This document shows positions 8,617 to 17,368 of a DNA stretch of 64,000 nt, one piece after another. Within the stretch, counting starts at the first letter, position 1, and each line of letters starts with the position of its first letter. The translations under genes were made by a program, and so were the position numbers. The notes beneath the pieces are model-generated. The model searched no databases. It had not been told where the DNA came from and saw only the letters and a list, made by a program, of their open reading frames with translations. This DNA comes from Nitrospira sp. (GTDB taxonomy: Bacteria > Nitrospirota > Nitrospiria > Nitrospirales > Nitrospiraceae): positions 1 to 64,000 of the forward strand of contig JAFEBI010000004.1 of the NCBI GenBank assembly GCA_018242725.1, given 5' to 3'.

Positions 8617-9351
8617 ATGAGAGCCTTGAGTGTAGTACGCACCAATTCCGTGCAAACCAACGCATCTACCCCCAGACCTGTTGACGTCCAAGGAACACCA
8701 TTTCCTTCCAGGCGGGACCGGACATGGAGGACGCAAAGCTCTCGCAGCTCTGTCGGCCCCTGGTGGTCGTGCCTCTTGCTTCTTTTCCTCATGTTTAGTT
8801 CCGCATCTGGTCTGCCGCAATCAGCCATCGCGCAATCAGGCGAAGAGCCGGACATGGAACGGTTGTTCTTGTTGCCCGAGAATCGGCTCGTCACCGGTAC
8901 GGTGCAGCATGTCAAATCAGGGGTCATCCAAGTCAATATTGGTGAGCTCGAGCCGCTGTTTCTCTCGAGTAAAGCCATGAGTGGCAAGGGGATCAAGCCA
9001 GTGCAGCCAGGCGACAAACTGAAGATTATTCTCAGCAATGAGAACGAACCCCTCGACTTTCATCCGGCCGATGAGTCGGGATGGGACCTCGCGATCAAAG
9101 GGCGGCTCCTCCAGCCCCTACAAGGCGATCATGGATGGGCCGTGCTGCAGACAGCTTGGGGAACAAACGTGCCGTTCAAAGTGACAGAAGACGCGCGACA
9201 TAAGGTGCAGAATATTCCCGTAGGTGCTCCGGCTCTATTCCTCTTTGATGAACACGACGTTATTGTGGATGCGACCTTTGGGACTGAGCAGGCGTTGAAG
9301 GACACGATGTCGACCTGGAAGAAGGACCGAAAAAAGCGAAGGAATTCTTAG
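8617..9351 (+). CDS. Hypothetical exported protein
   Basis: 244 residues, family not recognised. A polar N-terminus of about 50 residues precedes a hydrophobic segment WWSCLLLLFLMFSS and a plausible cleavage site after SAIAQS, so it is probably exported or anchored by one helix. The remaining 170 residues are soluble and beta-rich in appearance (TGTVQHVKSGVIQVNIG, then GDKLKIILSNENE), suggesting a small OB- or PRC-like fold; this is only an impression. The C-terminus is strongly basic. GGAGGAGAG sits upstream of the ATG. It stands between two insertion-sequence remnants with no operon partner. Confidence 0.6.
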   Translation: MRALSVVRTNSVQTNASTPRPVDVQGTPFPSRRDRTWRTQSSRSSVGPWWSCLLLLFLMFSSASGLPQSAIAQSGEEPDMERLFLLPENRLVTGTVQHVKSGVIQVNIGELEPLFLSSKAMSGKGIKPVQPGDKLKIILSNENEPLDFHPADESGWDLAIKGRLLQPLQGDHGWAVLQTAWGTNVPFKVTEDARHKVQNIPVGAPALFLFDEHDVIVDATFGTEQALKDTMSTWKKDRKKRRNS

Positions 9352-9620
9352 GAGTGGGGGGTCAGCTTTGTCCAGATTAGGCTGCGGAGGGTAACGATAT
9401 GTACGGATGTGCCGTGGAGTAGGTCCAAAGCGGCTCTCTGTGGGAGGGCGCCGTCAAGCGCAGCATCCTGCGCCATGACCGACTGCTGCAATTTGGAGTT
9501 ACCGAGACCATTCACTACCTAGGTAAAGTCTGATTCATCGAGCTCTTGAGTCGATCAGCTCTCTAAACAGTGGAGATTCGGCTGGCTGCGGTTGACAATT
9601 CCGAATGAATCAGAGCATCC

Positions 9621-9635
9621 CTAGGTGTTTAGTCC
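9621..9635 (+). repeat. Left terminal inverted repeat of the IS481 element
   Basis: CTAGGTGTTTAGTCC; the reverse complement is found at 10206-10220. The outer CTAG is probably the duplicated target. Confidence 0.85.
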
Positions 9636-10215
9636 GACTTTGAGATGGGTTGGGTTGGCGAGAAAGCGTTGTGGTTCGTTTTGCCTGCTTTTGATGATGT
9701 ATTCATAAGGCGTGAGTCCCTGCAGCGCTTTGAGTCGTTTTGCGAAGTTGTGCAGGTGTTCTTTGAGCTGCCGGTGATGTTCATCATAGTCGCGTCTGAC
9801 GGGTGCCTCTTTTAGAGTTCGGTTCATGCGTTCGACCTGACCATTTGTCCAAGGATGATTTGGTTTTGTCAGGCGGTGCTCGGTCTCATGTTCGAGGCAG
9901 ACGCGAGCAACGATGTGGGGAAATGCATGCCGATCTGTTTTGCGGTTGGTAAACGGCACAGTAGCGAGAAGGTTGCGGCGGCTTTTTCGGTCCCATGGGC
10001 GCATCGTCCACAGGCGTGCGCTTCTTCCACTTTGCGACCGTCTTTGGGGTTCATGTCGTCGCGCTCAGCCAGCCGGGTCAGGCTCTCTTGACTCTGTTGG
10101 ATTGCCCGACGCACCGCTGCCGTCGTTGTGGCGCTCCCGTGCAGTACTGATCCCATAGCTCCTCCTTCGGTGGTAGCGCAGAATAATCTACACCGTCACA
10201 CAGTGGGACTAAACA
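9626..10215 (-). mobile_element. IS481-family element with internal deletion, inserted at CTAG
   Basis: The ends are inverted repeats reading TGTTTAGTCC inward. The transposase is read on the minus strand. It starts at ATG 10156 with MGSVLHGSATTTAAVRRAIQ, the conserved IS481-type N-terminus, and ends with EHRLTKPNHPWTNGQVERMN...GLTPYEYI...GLNT, the conserved C-terminus. The middle of the gene, including most of the DDE catalytic core, is missing, and the two halves are in different frames. CCTAGG and CCTAGT flank the ends; NCTAGN is the known target preference of IS481. It is non-autonomous but both ends look intact. Confidence 0.88.
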
Positions 10216-10220
10216 CCTAG
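10206..10220 (-). repeat. Right terminal inverted repeat of the IS481 element
   Basis: Reads CTAGGTGTTTAGTCC on the minus strand, a perfect 15-base partner of the left end. Confidence 0.85.
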
Positions 10221-10447
10221 TCGTTCCCTTCATCCCAGGCCGTTTCTATTCAATCACAGTGAGAAATTGCCGGGCTCCCACGAAAAACAGTAGAATGGGA
10301 GGTGCCTTACGCGGTCACCCAAGGAGGTTGTGAACCGGAATCGTCGTAGTCGAAACCGCCATTGCGCGCTTGATCTCCAAACTCGACGCGACGATCGGTT
10401 GGGATTATTGAGGCACCTCATATTCAGCTCCGTATCGGGAGATCTGT

Positions 10448-13129
10448 ATGAACGACGACGACCGCACACCTCGACCACAGGCCGACACCGATCCACAAGA
10501 AACCCGCGAATGGCTGGATTCCCTCGACTATGTCTTGGAACAGCACGGCATCGAGCGAGCGACGTATCTGTTCGAACGGCTTCGTGATCGCCTGGGCGAA
10601 CGCGGGGCGCAGGTCTCCCACTCGATCAATACGCCGTACGTCAATACCCTTCCGGTGTCTCAGCAAGCGCCCTACCCAGGCAACCTTGAGTTAGAACGCC
10701 GAATCCGCAGCCTGATCCGCTGGAATGCCATGGCCATGGTCGTGAAGGCCAACCAACAGCGGCCCGGGATCGGCGGACACATTTCTACTTTTGCGTCGGC
10801 AGCCACACTCTATGAGGTGGCACTCCATCATTTCCTCCGCGGCAAAGACAGCCCCCAAGGCGGTGACCAGGTCTATTTTCAAGGTCACGCCGCGCCGGGA
10901 ATCTATGCGCGAAGCTTCGTCGAAGGACGCCTCCCGGAGGAAGCGCTCCACCGCTTTCGCGCCGAGCTGGACTCCACCGGACATGGTTTGTCATCGTACC
11001 CGCATCCATGGCTCCGTCCTGACTTCTGGGAATTTCCGACTGTCTCGATGGGCCTCGGGCCGATCCTGTCGATTTATCAGGCACGGTTCAACCGTTACCT
11101 CCAGGACCGAGGTCTCAAGGACACGAGCCAACAACGAGTGTGGGCCTTCATCGGCGACGGTGAAACCGATGAGCCGGAAAGTCTCGGCGCCCTCTCGCTC
11201 GCCGCCCGTGAACGACTCGACAATCTCATTTGGGTCGTCAATTGTAATCTGCAACGCCTCGACGGCCCCGTGCGAGGCAACGGCAAGATCATCCAAGAGT
11301 TGGAAGCCATCTTCCGCGGCGCCGGTTGGCACGTCATCAAGGTGATCTGGGGAAGCGACTGGGATCCGCTGTTGGCAAAAGACGACGAAGGCCTCCTGGT
11401 CAAGCGGATGGGCGAGGTCGTGGACGGCTGGTACCAAAAGTATGTGGTGGAAGGCGGCGCCTTCGCGCGGCAACATTTCTTCGGTGCCGACCCGCAACTG
11501 CTCAAGCTGGTGGAGAGTTATTCCGACGAACAGATTCATAAGATGCTGCGAGGCGGCCACGATCCCAAGAAGATGTATGCCGCCTACAAGGCCGCTGTAG
11601 AACACACGGGGCAGCCCACGGTGATCTTGGCCAAGACCATCAAGGGCTACGGTCTCGGCGAGGCCGGCGAAGGGCGAAACATCACGCATCAGCAGAAGAA
11701 GCTGAACGAACAGGAGTTGCGGGAGTTCCGTATGCGGTTCAGCGTACCGGTGCCGGATACGCAGCTGGCCTCGACCCCTTTCTACCGTCCGCCGGCCGAC
11801 AGCCCCGAGGCGGCGTATCTCTCAGAACGGATCAAGGCGATGGGCGGCCCGATTCCGGCACGACGCGTCACGGTCGAACCTCTCAAAACGCCTGAGCTTG
11901 ACCGGTTCAAAGAATTTCTCGAAGGATCCGGTGACCGGACCGTCTCCACCACGATGGGATTCGCGCGCATGCTGAGCCGCCTGCTCGGCATGAAGGATAT
12001 CGGGAAATACCTCGTCCCGATCATTCCCGATGAAGCTCGTACGTTTGGCCTGGAGGCGCTCTTCCGGCAATACGGCATTTACTCGCACGTCGGCCAGCTC
12101 TATGAACCGGTGGACAAGAGTTCGCTGTTGCACTATTTCGAGGCAACGAACGGGCAGATCCTTGAGGAAGGCATTACCGAAGCCGGAGCCATGTCGTCCT
12201 ATCTCGCGGCAGGTACGTCCTATGCGACGCACGGCATCAACATGATTCCGTTCTACATCTTCTACTCCATGTTCGGGTTTCAGCGGGTCGGTGATCTGAT
12301 CTGGGCTGCGTGCGATATGCGTGCACGCGGATTTCTGTTGGGTGCTACCGCGGGACGCACGACGTTGGAAGGGGAAGGCCTGCAACATCAGGACGGGCAG
12401 AGCCATCTGCTCGCCGGTGCCTATCCGACGATCGCGGCATATGACCCCGCCTTCATGTTTGAGCTGGCGGTCATCCTCCAAGATGGAATGAGAAAGATGT
12501 ACCGCGACCAACAAGACCTGTTCTACTACATCACCCTGTACAATGAGTCCTATCCGATGCCGACCATGCCGCCCAACGCGGAGGAGGGTATCCGAGAGGG
12601 GGTGTACCGATTCAGAACCGCCCCGGATCGGGCCAAGCATCGGGCGCATCTCTTGGCGAGCGGTCCGTTGGTGAACGAAGCGGTGCGTGCTCAGAGTCTG
12701 CTGTTACGCTACGGCGTTGCGGCCGATGTGTGGAGCGTGACGAGCTACAAACAGCTGCGGATGAGAACCCTCGAGGCCGAACGCTGGAACCTGCTGCACC
12801 CGGAATCGGCACCCCGTGTGAGCTTCTTGCAGCAGACCGTCGAGCAGTTTGACGGCCCCTGCGTCGCTGTCAGCGACTATGTGCGCCTGGTTCCGCAACA
12901 GATCGCGCCGTGGATTCCCGGTGGCCTCCTCACGCTAGGAACGGACGGATTTGGTCGGAGCGATACCCGCAAAGCGTTACGGCGCTTCTTCGAAGTCGAC
13001 GCCGAACATCTGGCGGTGACGGCGCTCTACGCCTTATCTCGTCGAGGATCCCTAGCGGCGAACCTGGTTACGCAGGCTGCCCATGATCTCGGAGTTTCGC
13101 CCGATGAGGAGGCGCCTTGGCATCGATGA
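10448..13129 (+). CDS. aceE: Pyruvate dehydrogenase E1 component, homodimeric
   Basis: 893 residues, close to the E. coli AceE length. It catalyses thiamine-diphosphate-dependent decarboxylation of pyruvate and acetylation of the E2 lipoyl group. The ThDP/Mg motif begins GDGETDEPES near residue 236 and ends in VVNCNLQRLDGPV. Other AceE landmarks include SHSINTPYVNTLP, GHISTFASAATLYEVALHHF and GITEAGAMSSYLAAGTSY. GGGAG lies 6 bases before the ATG. It heads the operon aceE-aceF-lpdA-lplA, which together make and lipoylate the complex supplying acetyl-CoA. The upstream 226 bases after the IS481 element should contain the promoter. Confidence 0.97.
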   Translation: MNDDDRTPRPQADTDPQETREWLDSLDYVLEQHGIERATYLFERLRDRLGERGAQVSHSINTPYVNTLPVSQQAPYPGNLELERRIRSLIRWNAMAMVVKANQQRPGIGGHISTFASAATLYEVALHHFLRGKDSPQGGDQVYFQGHAAPGIYARSFVEGRLPEEALHRFRAELDSTGHGLSSYPHPWLRPDFWEFPTVSMGLGPILSIYQARFNRYLQDRGLKDTSQQRVWAFIGDGETDEPESLGALSLAARERLDNLIWVVNCNLQRLDGPVRGNGKIIQELEAIFRGAGWHVIKVIWGSDWDPLLAKDDEGLLVKRMGEVVDGWYQKYVVEGGAFARQHFFGADPQLLKLVESYSDEQIHKMLRGGHDPKKMYAAYKAAVEHTGQPTVILAKTIKGYGLGEAGEGRNITHQQKKLNEQELREFRMRFSVPVPDTQLASTPFYRPPADSPEAAYLSERIKAMGGPIPARRVTVEPLKTPELDRFKEFLEGSGDRTVSTTMGFARMLSRLLGMKDIGKYLVPIIPDEARTFGLEALFRQYGIYSHVGQLYEPVDKSSLLHYFEATNGQILEEGITEAGAMSSYLAAGTSYATHGINMIPFYIFYSMFGFQRVGDLIWAACDMRARGFLLGATAGRTTLEGEGLQHQDGQSHLLAGAYPTIAAYDPAFMFELAVILQDGMRKMYRDQQDLFYYITLYNESYPMPTMPPNAEEGIREGVYRFRTAPDRAKHRAHLLASGPLVNEAVRAQSLLLRYGVAADVWSVTSYKQLRMRTLEAERWNLLHPESAPRVSFLQQTVEQFDGPCVAVSDYVRLVPQQIAPWIPGGLLTLGTDGFGRSDTRKALRRFFEVDAEHLAVTALYALSRRGSLAANLVTQAAHDLGVSPDEEAPWHR

Positions 13130-13165
13130 CCCGAACCGACACATCAAGAATGTTAGGAATATGAG

Positions 13166-14494
13166 ATGAATGTCGAACTCCCATTTCTCGCGGAAGGGAT
13201 CGAAGGCGGCGATGTGGTCCAATTACTGGTGCGTGAGGGGGAACAGGTACGCGAAGGTCAGTCGTTGATTGAACTCGAAACCGACAAGGCCACCGTGCCG
13301 GTGCCGGCGCCCGCTGCGGGAACTGTCGTACGCCTACTCGTTCGGCCAGGTGATCACGTCACGGTCGGACAGGCGCTGATTGATCTGGATGGATCCGAAG
13401 ATGAACCGCAAAAGGCAAAGACCTTCCCGTCTGAGAGGTCGACCGCAGCACCGGCCCCGAATCCGGATCCGAGAGAGAAAGCAGGCCACGCGGAGGTCAT
13501 GGAGCATCAGGAGCATGAACCGACTCATCCGATGACGCCGCTGCCTGAACCAGCACAGCCGGCCGTGGAACCGAAGCCTCGTACAGCCCCTACGTCGTCC
13601 GCCGGACCGGGAATTCCCGCTCCTCCGTCGGTTCGCCGACTCGCGCGAGAATTGGGCGTGGACCTTTCACAGGTCAAAGGGTCGGAGGCCGGTGGACGGA
13701 TCACCGCCGATGACGTGAAAGTCTTTGTGCGGGAGCGGACCAAACGCGGCGCCTCCCCGAGCGCCGGTAGCAGTACCTACTCCACCCCTTATGGGTCGGA
13801 ACGACGAGCATCGCTGCCATCGATCAGACGGAAAATCGCCTCGAACATGACGCAGGCCTGGACCACCATTCCGCACGTGCATCAATTCCAGGACGCCGAC
13901 ATCACCGATCTCATGGCGCTGCATAAACGGTATGCGCCGGAATTTAAGAAGAAGGGCGCCACACTGACATTGAGCAGTCTCTTCCTGAAAGCGATCGTCC
14001 ATGCGCTGAAACTGTACCCGCAACTGAATGCGACCCTCGATCTCACCAACGGCGAAGTGATCTACAAAGACTATTACAACATCGGTGTGGCGGTCGACAC
14101 ACCTGACGGCCTGATCGTACCGGTCGTTCACCACGTGGATCAGAAGGATCTTCTGCAAATTTCCTTGGAGCTGGCTGATCTGGCCGAACGAACCCGCAAG
14201 CGAGCAATCAAGCTGGAAGAACTACAGGGTGCGACATTCACACTCAGCAACATGGGAGGGATCGGTGCCGGTCCGTTCCTGCCGATCATCAATCCTCCTC
14301 AGGTCGGCATTCTCGGAGTCGGCAAGGCACGGATGACGCCGGTGTATCGTGACGGTCAATTCGTCCCGCGCCGAGTGTTGCAATTGTGTGTGGCCTACGA
14401 CCATCGCCTGATCGACGGAGCGATCGGTGCGCGTTTCACCAACGAGCTCGTCAAAGTCCTAGAAGATTTTCAGGGGATGTTTCTGGGGCTGTAG
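13166..14494 (+). CDS. aceF: Dihydrolipoamide acetyltransferase, E2
   Basis: 442 residues. It transfers the acetyl group from lipoyl-lysine to CoA and forms the core of the complex. There is one lipoyl domain (residues 1-75) with the modified lysine in ETDKATV (Lys41), a Pro/Ala/Glu-rich linker, a peripheral subunit-binding domain at about 153-188 (PPSVRRLARELGVDLSQVKG), and the catalytic domain from about 212 with YDHRLIDGA near the end (His413, Asp417). A single lipoyl domain is fewer than the three of enterobacterial AceF. It lies 36 bases downstream of aceE. Confidence 0.95.
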   Translation: MNVELPFLAEGIEGGDVVQLLVREGEQVREGQSLIELETDKATVPVPAPAAGTVVRLLVRPGDHVTVGQALIDLDGSEDEPQKAKTFPSERSTAAPAPNPDPREKAGHAEVMEHQEHEPTHPMTPLPEPAQPAVEPKPRTAPTSSAGPGIPAPPSVRRLARELGVDLSQVKGSEAGGRITADDVKVFVRERTKRGASPSAGSSTYSTPYGSERRASLPSIRRKIASNMTQAWTTIPHVHQFQDADITDLMALHKRYAPEFKKKGATLTLSSLFLKAIVHALKLYPQLNATLDLTNGEVIYKDYYNIGVAVDTPDGLIVPVVHHVDQKDLLQISLELADLAERTRKRAIKLEELQGATFTLSNMGGIGAGPFLPIINPPQVGILGVGKARMTPVYRDGQFVPRRVLQLCVAYDHRLIDGAIGARFTNELVKVLEDFQGMFLGL

Positions 14495-14550
14495 TGCGTA
14501 ACGCGTCGCCCGTGAAACGTTCGGGCGCAGCGAGAGAGGAAGTCCGTGGT

Positions 14551-15966
14551 ATGGCTGAATCGCGCTATGACGTGGCGGTGATCGGCGCCGGTCCCGGCGG
14601 CTATACCGCTGCGTTTCATGCAGCGGACCTGGGCTTGCGTACGGCCCTGATCGATGAGGATCCGCAACTGGGTGGCACCTGCTTATTGCGCGGTTGTATT
14701 CCGTCGAAAGCCTTGCTGCACGCAGCCCGCTTGATCACCGAGGCCGAAGAGGCGGCAGCCTGGGGCATTCAGTTCGACAAACCCCGCATCGACTTAACGG
14801 TATTTCGCGACCGCGTCCAGACGATCATCGGTAAACTCACAAAAGGTGTGCGAACGCTGGCGGGCAGCCGGAAGGTCGATGTGATCCAGGGACGGGCCAT
14901 GTTGAAGGATGCGACGACCCTTCGGCTTTCCGGCTCCGACACCCCGCGCGAACTCTCATTCGCTCACGCCATCTTCGCGACCGGCTCGCAGCCCCTGACT
15001 CCAGCCTCACTGAAACTCGATGACCCGCGCGTGATGGATTCCACGAGCGCGCTCCAGTTGACGGATATTCCTGCCCGCCTATTGGTCATCGGCGGCGGCT
15101 ACATCGGCCTTGAGTTGGGCACGGTCTATCAGGCCCTCGGCTCCGCAGTGACGGTGGTCGAGGCGATGCCGCGCCTATTGAACAGCGTCGATGCAGATCT
15201 CGTGAGGCCTCTGCATCAGTGCCTGCAACGCCGATTCAAGGCGATCCGATTGAACACCACCGTGGAAAGGTTGGAGGCTCGGGAGGAAGGCCTGGTTGCA
15301 ACCTTCACAGACTCTCAAGGAGCCAGCACCGAGACCTTCGATCGCGTGCTCGTTGCCGTCGGACGCAGCCCCAGTACCGGTCGGCTTGGGCTCGAACACA
15401 CACAGATCACGGTCACATCGAAGGGCTTCATCCACGTCGATCGGCAAATGCGCACGACCGAGCCGACGATTTTCGCCATTGGCGATGTGGTGGGCGAACC
15501 GATGCTCGCCCACAAGGCCACGCATGAAGGATTAGTCGCCGCCCAAGTCATTGCCGGGCGACAGACAGTTTTTGATGCGGCGGCGATCCCGGCTGTGGTC
15601 TTCACCGATCCGGAAATCGCCTGGTGCGGACTGACAGAAGAAACAGCCAAGGCATCGGGACAAGTCGTGAAGGTCGCGCGGTTTCCTTGGGCGGCGTCAG
15701 GGCGCGCCACGACCTTGGGCCGTACCGAAGGCCTCACGAAGCTCATCCTCGATGCAGAATCTGGCCGCGTCCTCGGCATGGGGCTGTGCGGCGTCGGTGC
15801 GGGCGAGTTGATCGCCGAAGGAGTCCTCGCGATCGAGATGGGAGCGCTTGCGGAAGATGTGGCCGCCTCAATCCATCCACACCCGACGCTGAGCGAGACG
15901 GTCATGGAAACAGCCGAATCGTTCTCCGGGTCACCGACCCATCTCTTCGTGCCGAAGCGGTCATGA
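14551..15966 (+). CDS. lpdA: Dihydrolipoamide dehydrogenase, E3
   Basis: 471 residues from the ATG at 14551, which follows GAGAGGAAG; the open frame extends upstream into aceF but without similarity. This FAD/NAD oxidoreductase re-oxidises dihydrolipoyl groups. The FAD motif is IGAGPGGYTAAFHA, the redox-active disulphide is GGTCLLRGCIPSK (Cys44, Cys49), the NAD-binding motif is VIGGGYIGLELG, and the active-site His is in HPHPTLSE at the C-terminus. It is in the pyruvate dehydrogenase operon and could also serve other lipoyl complexes. Confidence 0.95.
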   Translation: MAESRYDVAVIGAGPGGYTAAFHAADLGLRTALIDEDPQLGGTCLLRGCIPSKALLHAARLITEAEEAAAWGIQFDKPRIDLTVFRDRVQTIIGKLTKGVRTLAGSRKVDVIQGRAMLKDATTLRLSGSDTPRELSFAHAIFATGSQPLTPASLKLDDPRVMDSTSALQLTDIPARLLVIGGGYIGLELGTVYQALGSAVTVVEAMPRLLNSVDADLVRPLHQCLQRRFKAIRLNTTVERLEAREEGLVATFTDSQGASTETFDRVLVAVGRSPSTGRLGLEHTQITVTSKGFIHVDRQMRTTEPTIFAIGDVVGEPMLAHKATHEGLVAAQVIAGRQTVFDAAAIPAVVFTDPEIAWCGLTEETAKASGQVVKVARFPWAASGRATTLGRTEGLTKLILDAESGRVLGMGLCGVGAGELIAEGVLAIEMGALAEDVAASIHPHPTLSETVMETAESFSGSPTHLFVPKRS

Positions 15967-15967
15967 C

Positions 15968-16699
15968 GTGGAGGCCTTTCGCTTGCTCGATCTGACCCTT
16001 CCCCGTCCGGTCGAGAATCTCGCACTGGATGAAGCCTTACTGGAGGAACTGGATGAGCGGGGTGGGGCGCCGATGCTTCGGTTTTGGGAGAGCAACCGCT
16101 TGTTCGTTGTCTTAGGTCGCGGCTCACGCGTGGGGGACGAGGTGGATGTCCCTGCCTGCGAGAGAGACGGCGTCCCGATCCTTCGACGCGCAAGCGGCGG
16201 GGGAACCGTCTTGCAAGGGCCGGGGTGTCTCTCGTATGCCGTCGTGGCGCCGTATCGGCTGTATTCCGAGCTCAGGACCATTCGTACCACCAATCAATTT
16301 GTTCTCGAACGGATCGCCTCGGCGCTTCAGCGGTGGGAGCCGACGACGACCTTCCAAGGGATCAGCGACCTTACCATCGGCAACCTGAAGATTTCCGGAA
16401 ACGCACAGCGCCGTACCAGGAACGCGCTGCTCTTTCACGGGACCATTCTGCACTCTATGAGCGCAGAACTCGTTGCACAATACATCAAGCACCCCTCACG
16501 GCAGCCCGACTACCGATCGGACCGACCCCACAGGACATTCCTGGGGACAATCAACGCTCCCCCGCAGGCCATCAAACAGGCCATCGCCTCCGCATGGAAC
16601 GCGGTACCGCCGGAGTGCGGATGGCCCATATCCCGCATGCCCCATGCCATCGCGGCTGTCCTCGCACGCAGCCGGGATGAACCATCTTACACCTCGTAA
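15968..16699 (+). CDS. lplA: Lipoate-protein ligase A family protein
   Basis: 243 residues of the BPL/LplA/LipB fold. It attaches lipoate or octanoate to lipoyl domains. Landmarks are LALDEALLEE near the N-terminus, RRASGGGTVLQGPGCLSY, and the LKISGNAQRR motif near residue 141 carrying the catalytic lysine. The start is GTG one base after the lpdA stop, so the gene is tightly coupled to the complex it modifies. Without the LplA C-terminal accessory domain it may be an octanoyltransferase (LipM-like) rather than a true ATP-dependent ligase. Confidence 0.88.
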   Translation: MEAFRLLDLTLPRPVENLALDEALLEELDERGGAPMLRFWESNRLFVVLGRGSRVGDEVDVPACERDGVPILRRASGGGTVLQGPGCLSYAVVAPYRLYSELRTIRTTNQFVLERIASALQRWEPTTTFQGISDLTIGNLKISGNAQRRTRNALLFHGTILHSMSAELVAQYIKHPSRQPDYRSDRPHRTFLGTINAPPQAIKQAIASAWNAVPPECGWPISRMPHAIAAVLARSRDEPSYTS

Positions 16700-17368
16700 A
16701 CCCATCCAGCCGAACAACCCCGGCCATGGGGCAGTGATATGACAGCATCTGTTTCAGATACCCTAACTCCCCAGCACTTTCTTGATCCGACTTTCACAAA
16801 GAGAACGGGCTGACCCGTAACATTGGCACAGTGCAAAGTTTGCACTTTCTCCCTCCGTATGGACTCTCGCATCGGTGATCCTCTCGACAGTTCGAGATTA
16901 CGTTTCCAAAAAATCGAGCAGATATCTCGTCCGCCGGACGGGCATACAAGTTGCGTGAGCATGATTACAAACAGGAGAAACGACCTGGTTCTACCCGAAG
17001 AGTGGAGGGTCAGGTTGCAAAGAGACGGAATGGTCGCTACGGGCTGTCGTATGAGAATGCCATAATAACACCTTACCCGCACGAGTCATCGCTCGAGAGT
17101 CAAGCAACATGAGAGTAACGGGTGGTCATTACACACAATGCGGAGGAGGTCCAAACTTACGGATACTTGCTTGAATGCTCCAGCCCTCTGCTCAACCCAT
17201 CAACGGCAACAATCATCCACTCAGCATCCGACCATCGGCACGATTCCCGATTGTCAGGATGACAGCGATCGGCAGCCCGGAGTTCATCCGCGATCCGCAG
17301 CGCTCGGTGCAGCGATAGACCTGGACATGTTAGCATGGACGAGGTGCTCGCTTCTCCCTGGCACGGCA
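16700..17368 (+). other. Intergenic region ahead of the two-component genes
   Basis: No supported gene; short frames on both strands lack family features. The region contains one perfect 17-base palindrome at 16830-16846, listed separately. If the kinase begins upstream of the start chosen here, part of this stretch would be coding. Confidence 0.5.
16830..16846. promoter_or_regulatory. Perfect 17-base palindrome, possible operator
   Basis: AGTGCAAAGTTTGCACT is a perfect dyad around a central G. Its form (GTGCAAA-N-TTTGCAC) is that of a homodimeric regulator site. It lies between lplA and the sensor kinase; the regulator is unknown. Confidence 0.4.

Noticed and set aside
16820-16850. Sigma-54 promoter (TGGCAC followed by TTGC)
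   Set aside because: Spacing between the GG and GC elements is wrong (about 15 rather than 10 bases).
16687-17082. 131-codon minus-strand frame next to lplA
   Set aside because: No ribosome site, no family pattern and it overlaps the end of lplA.
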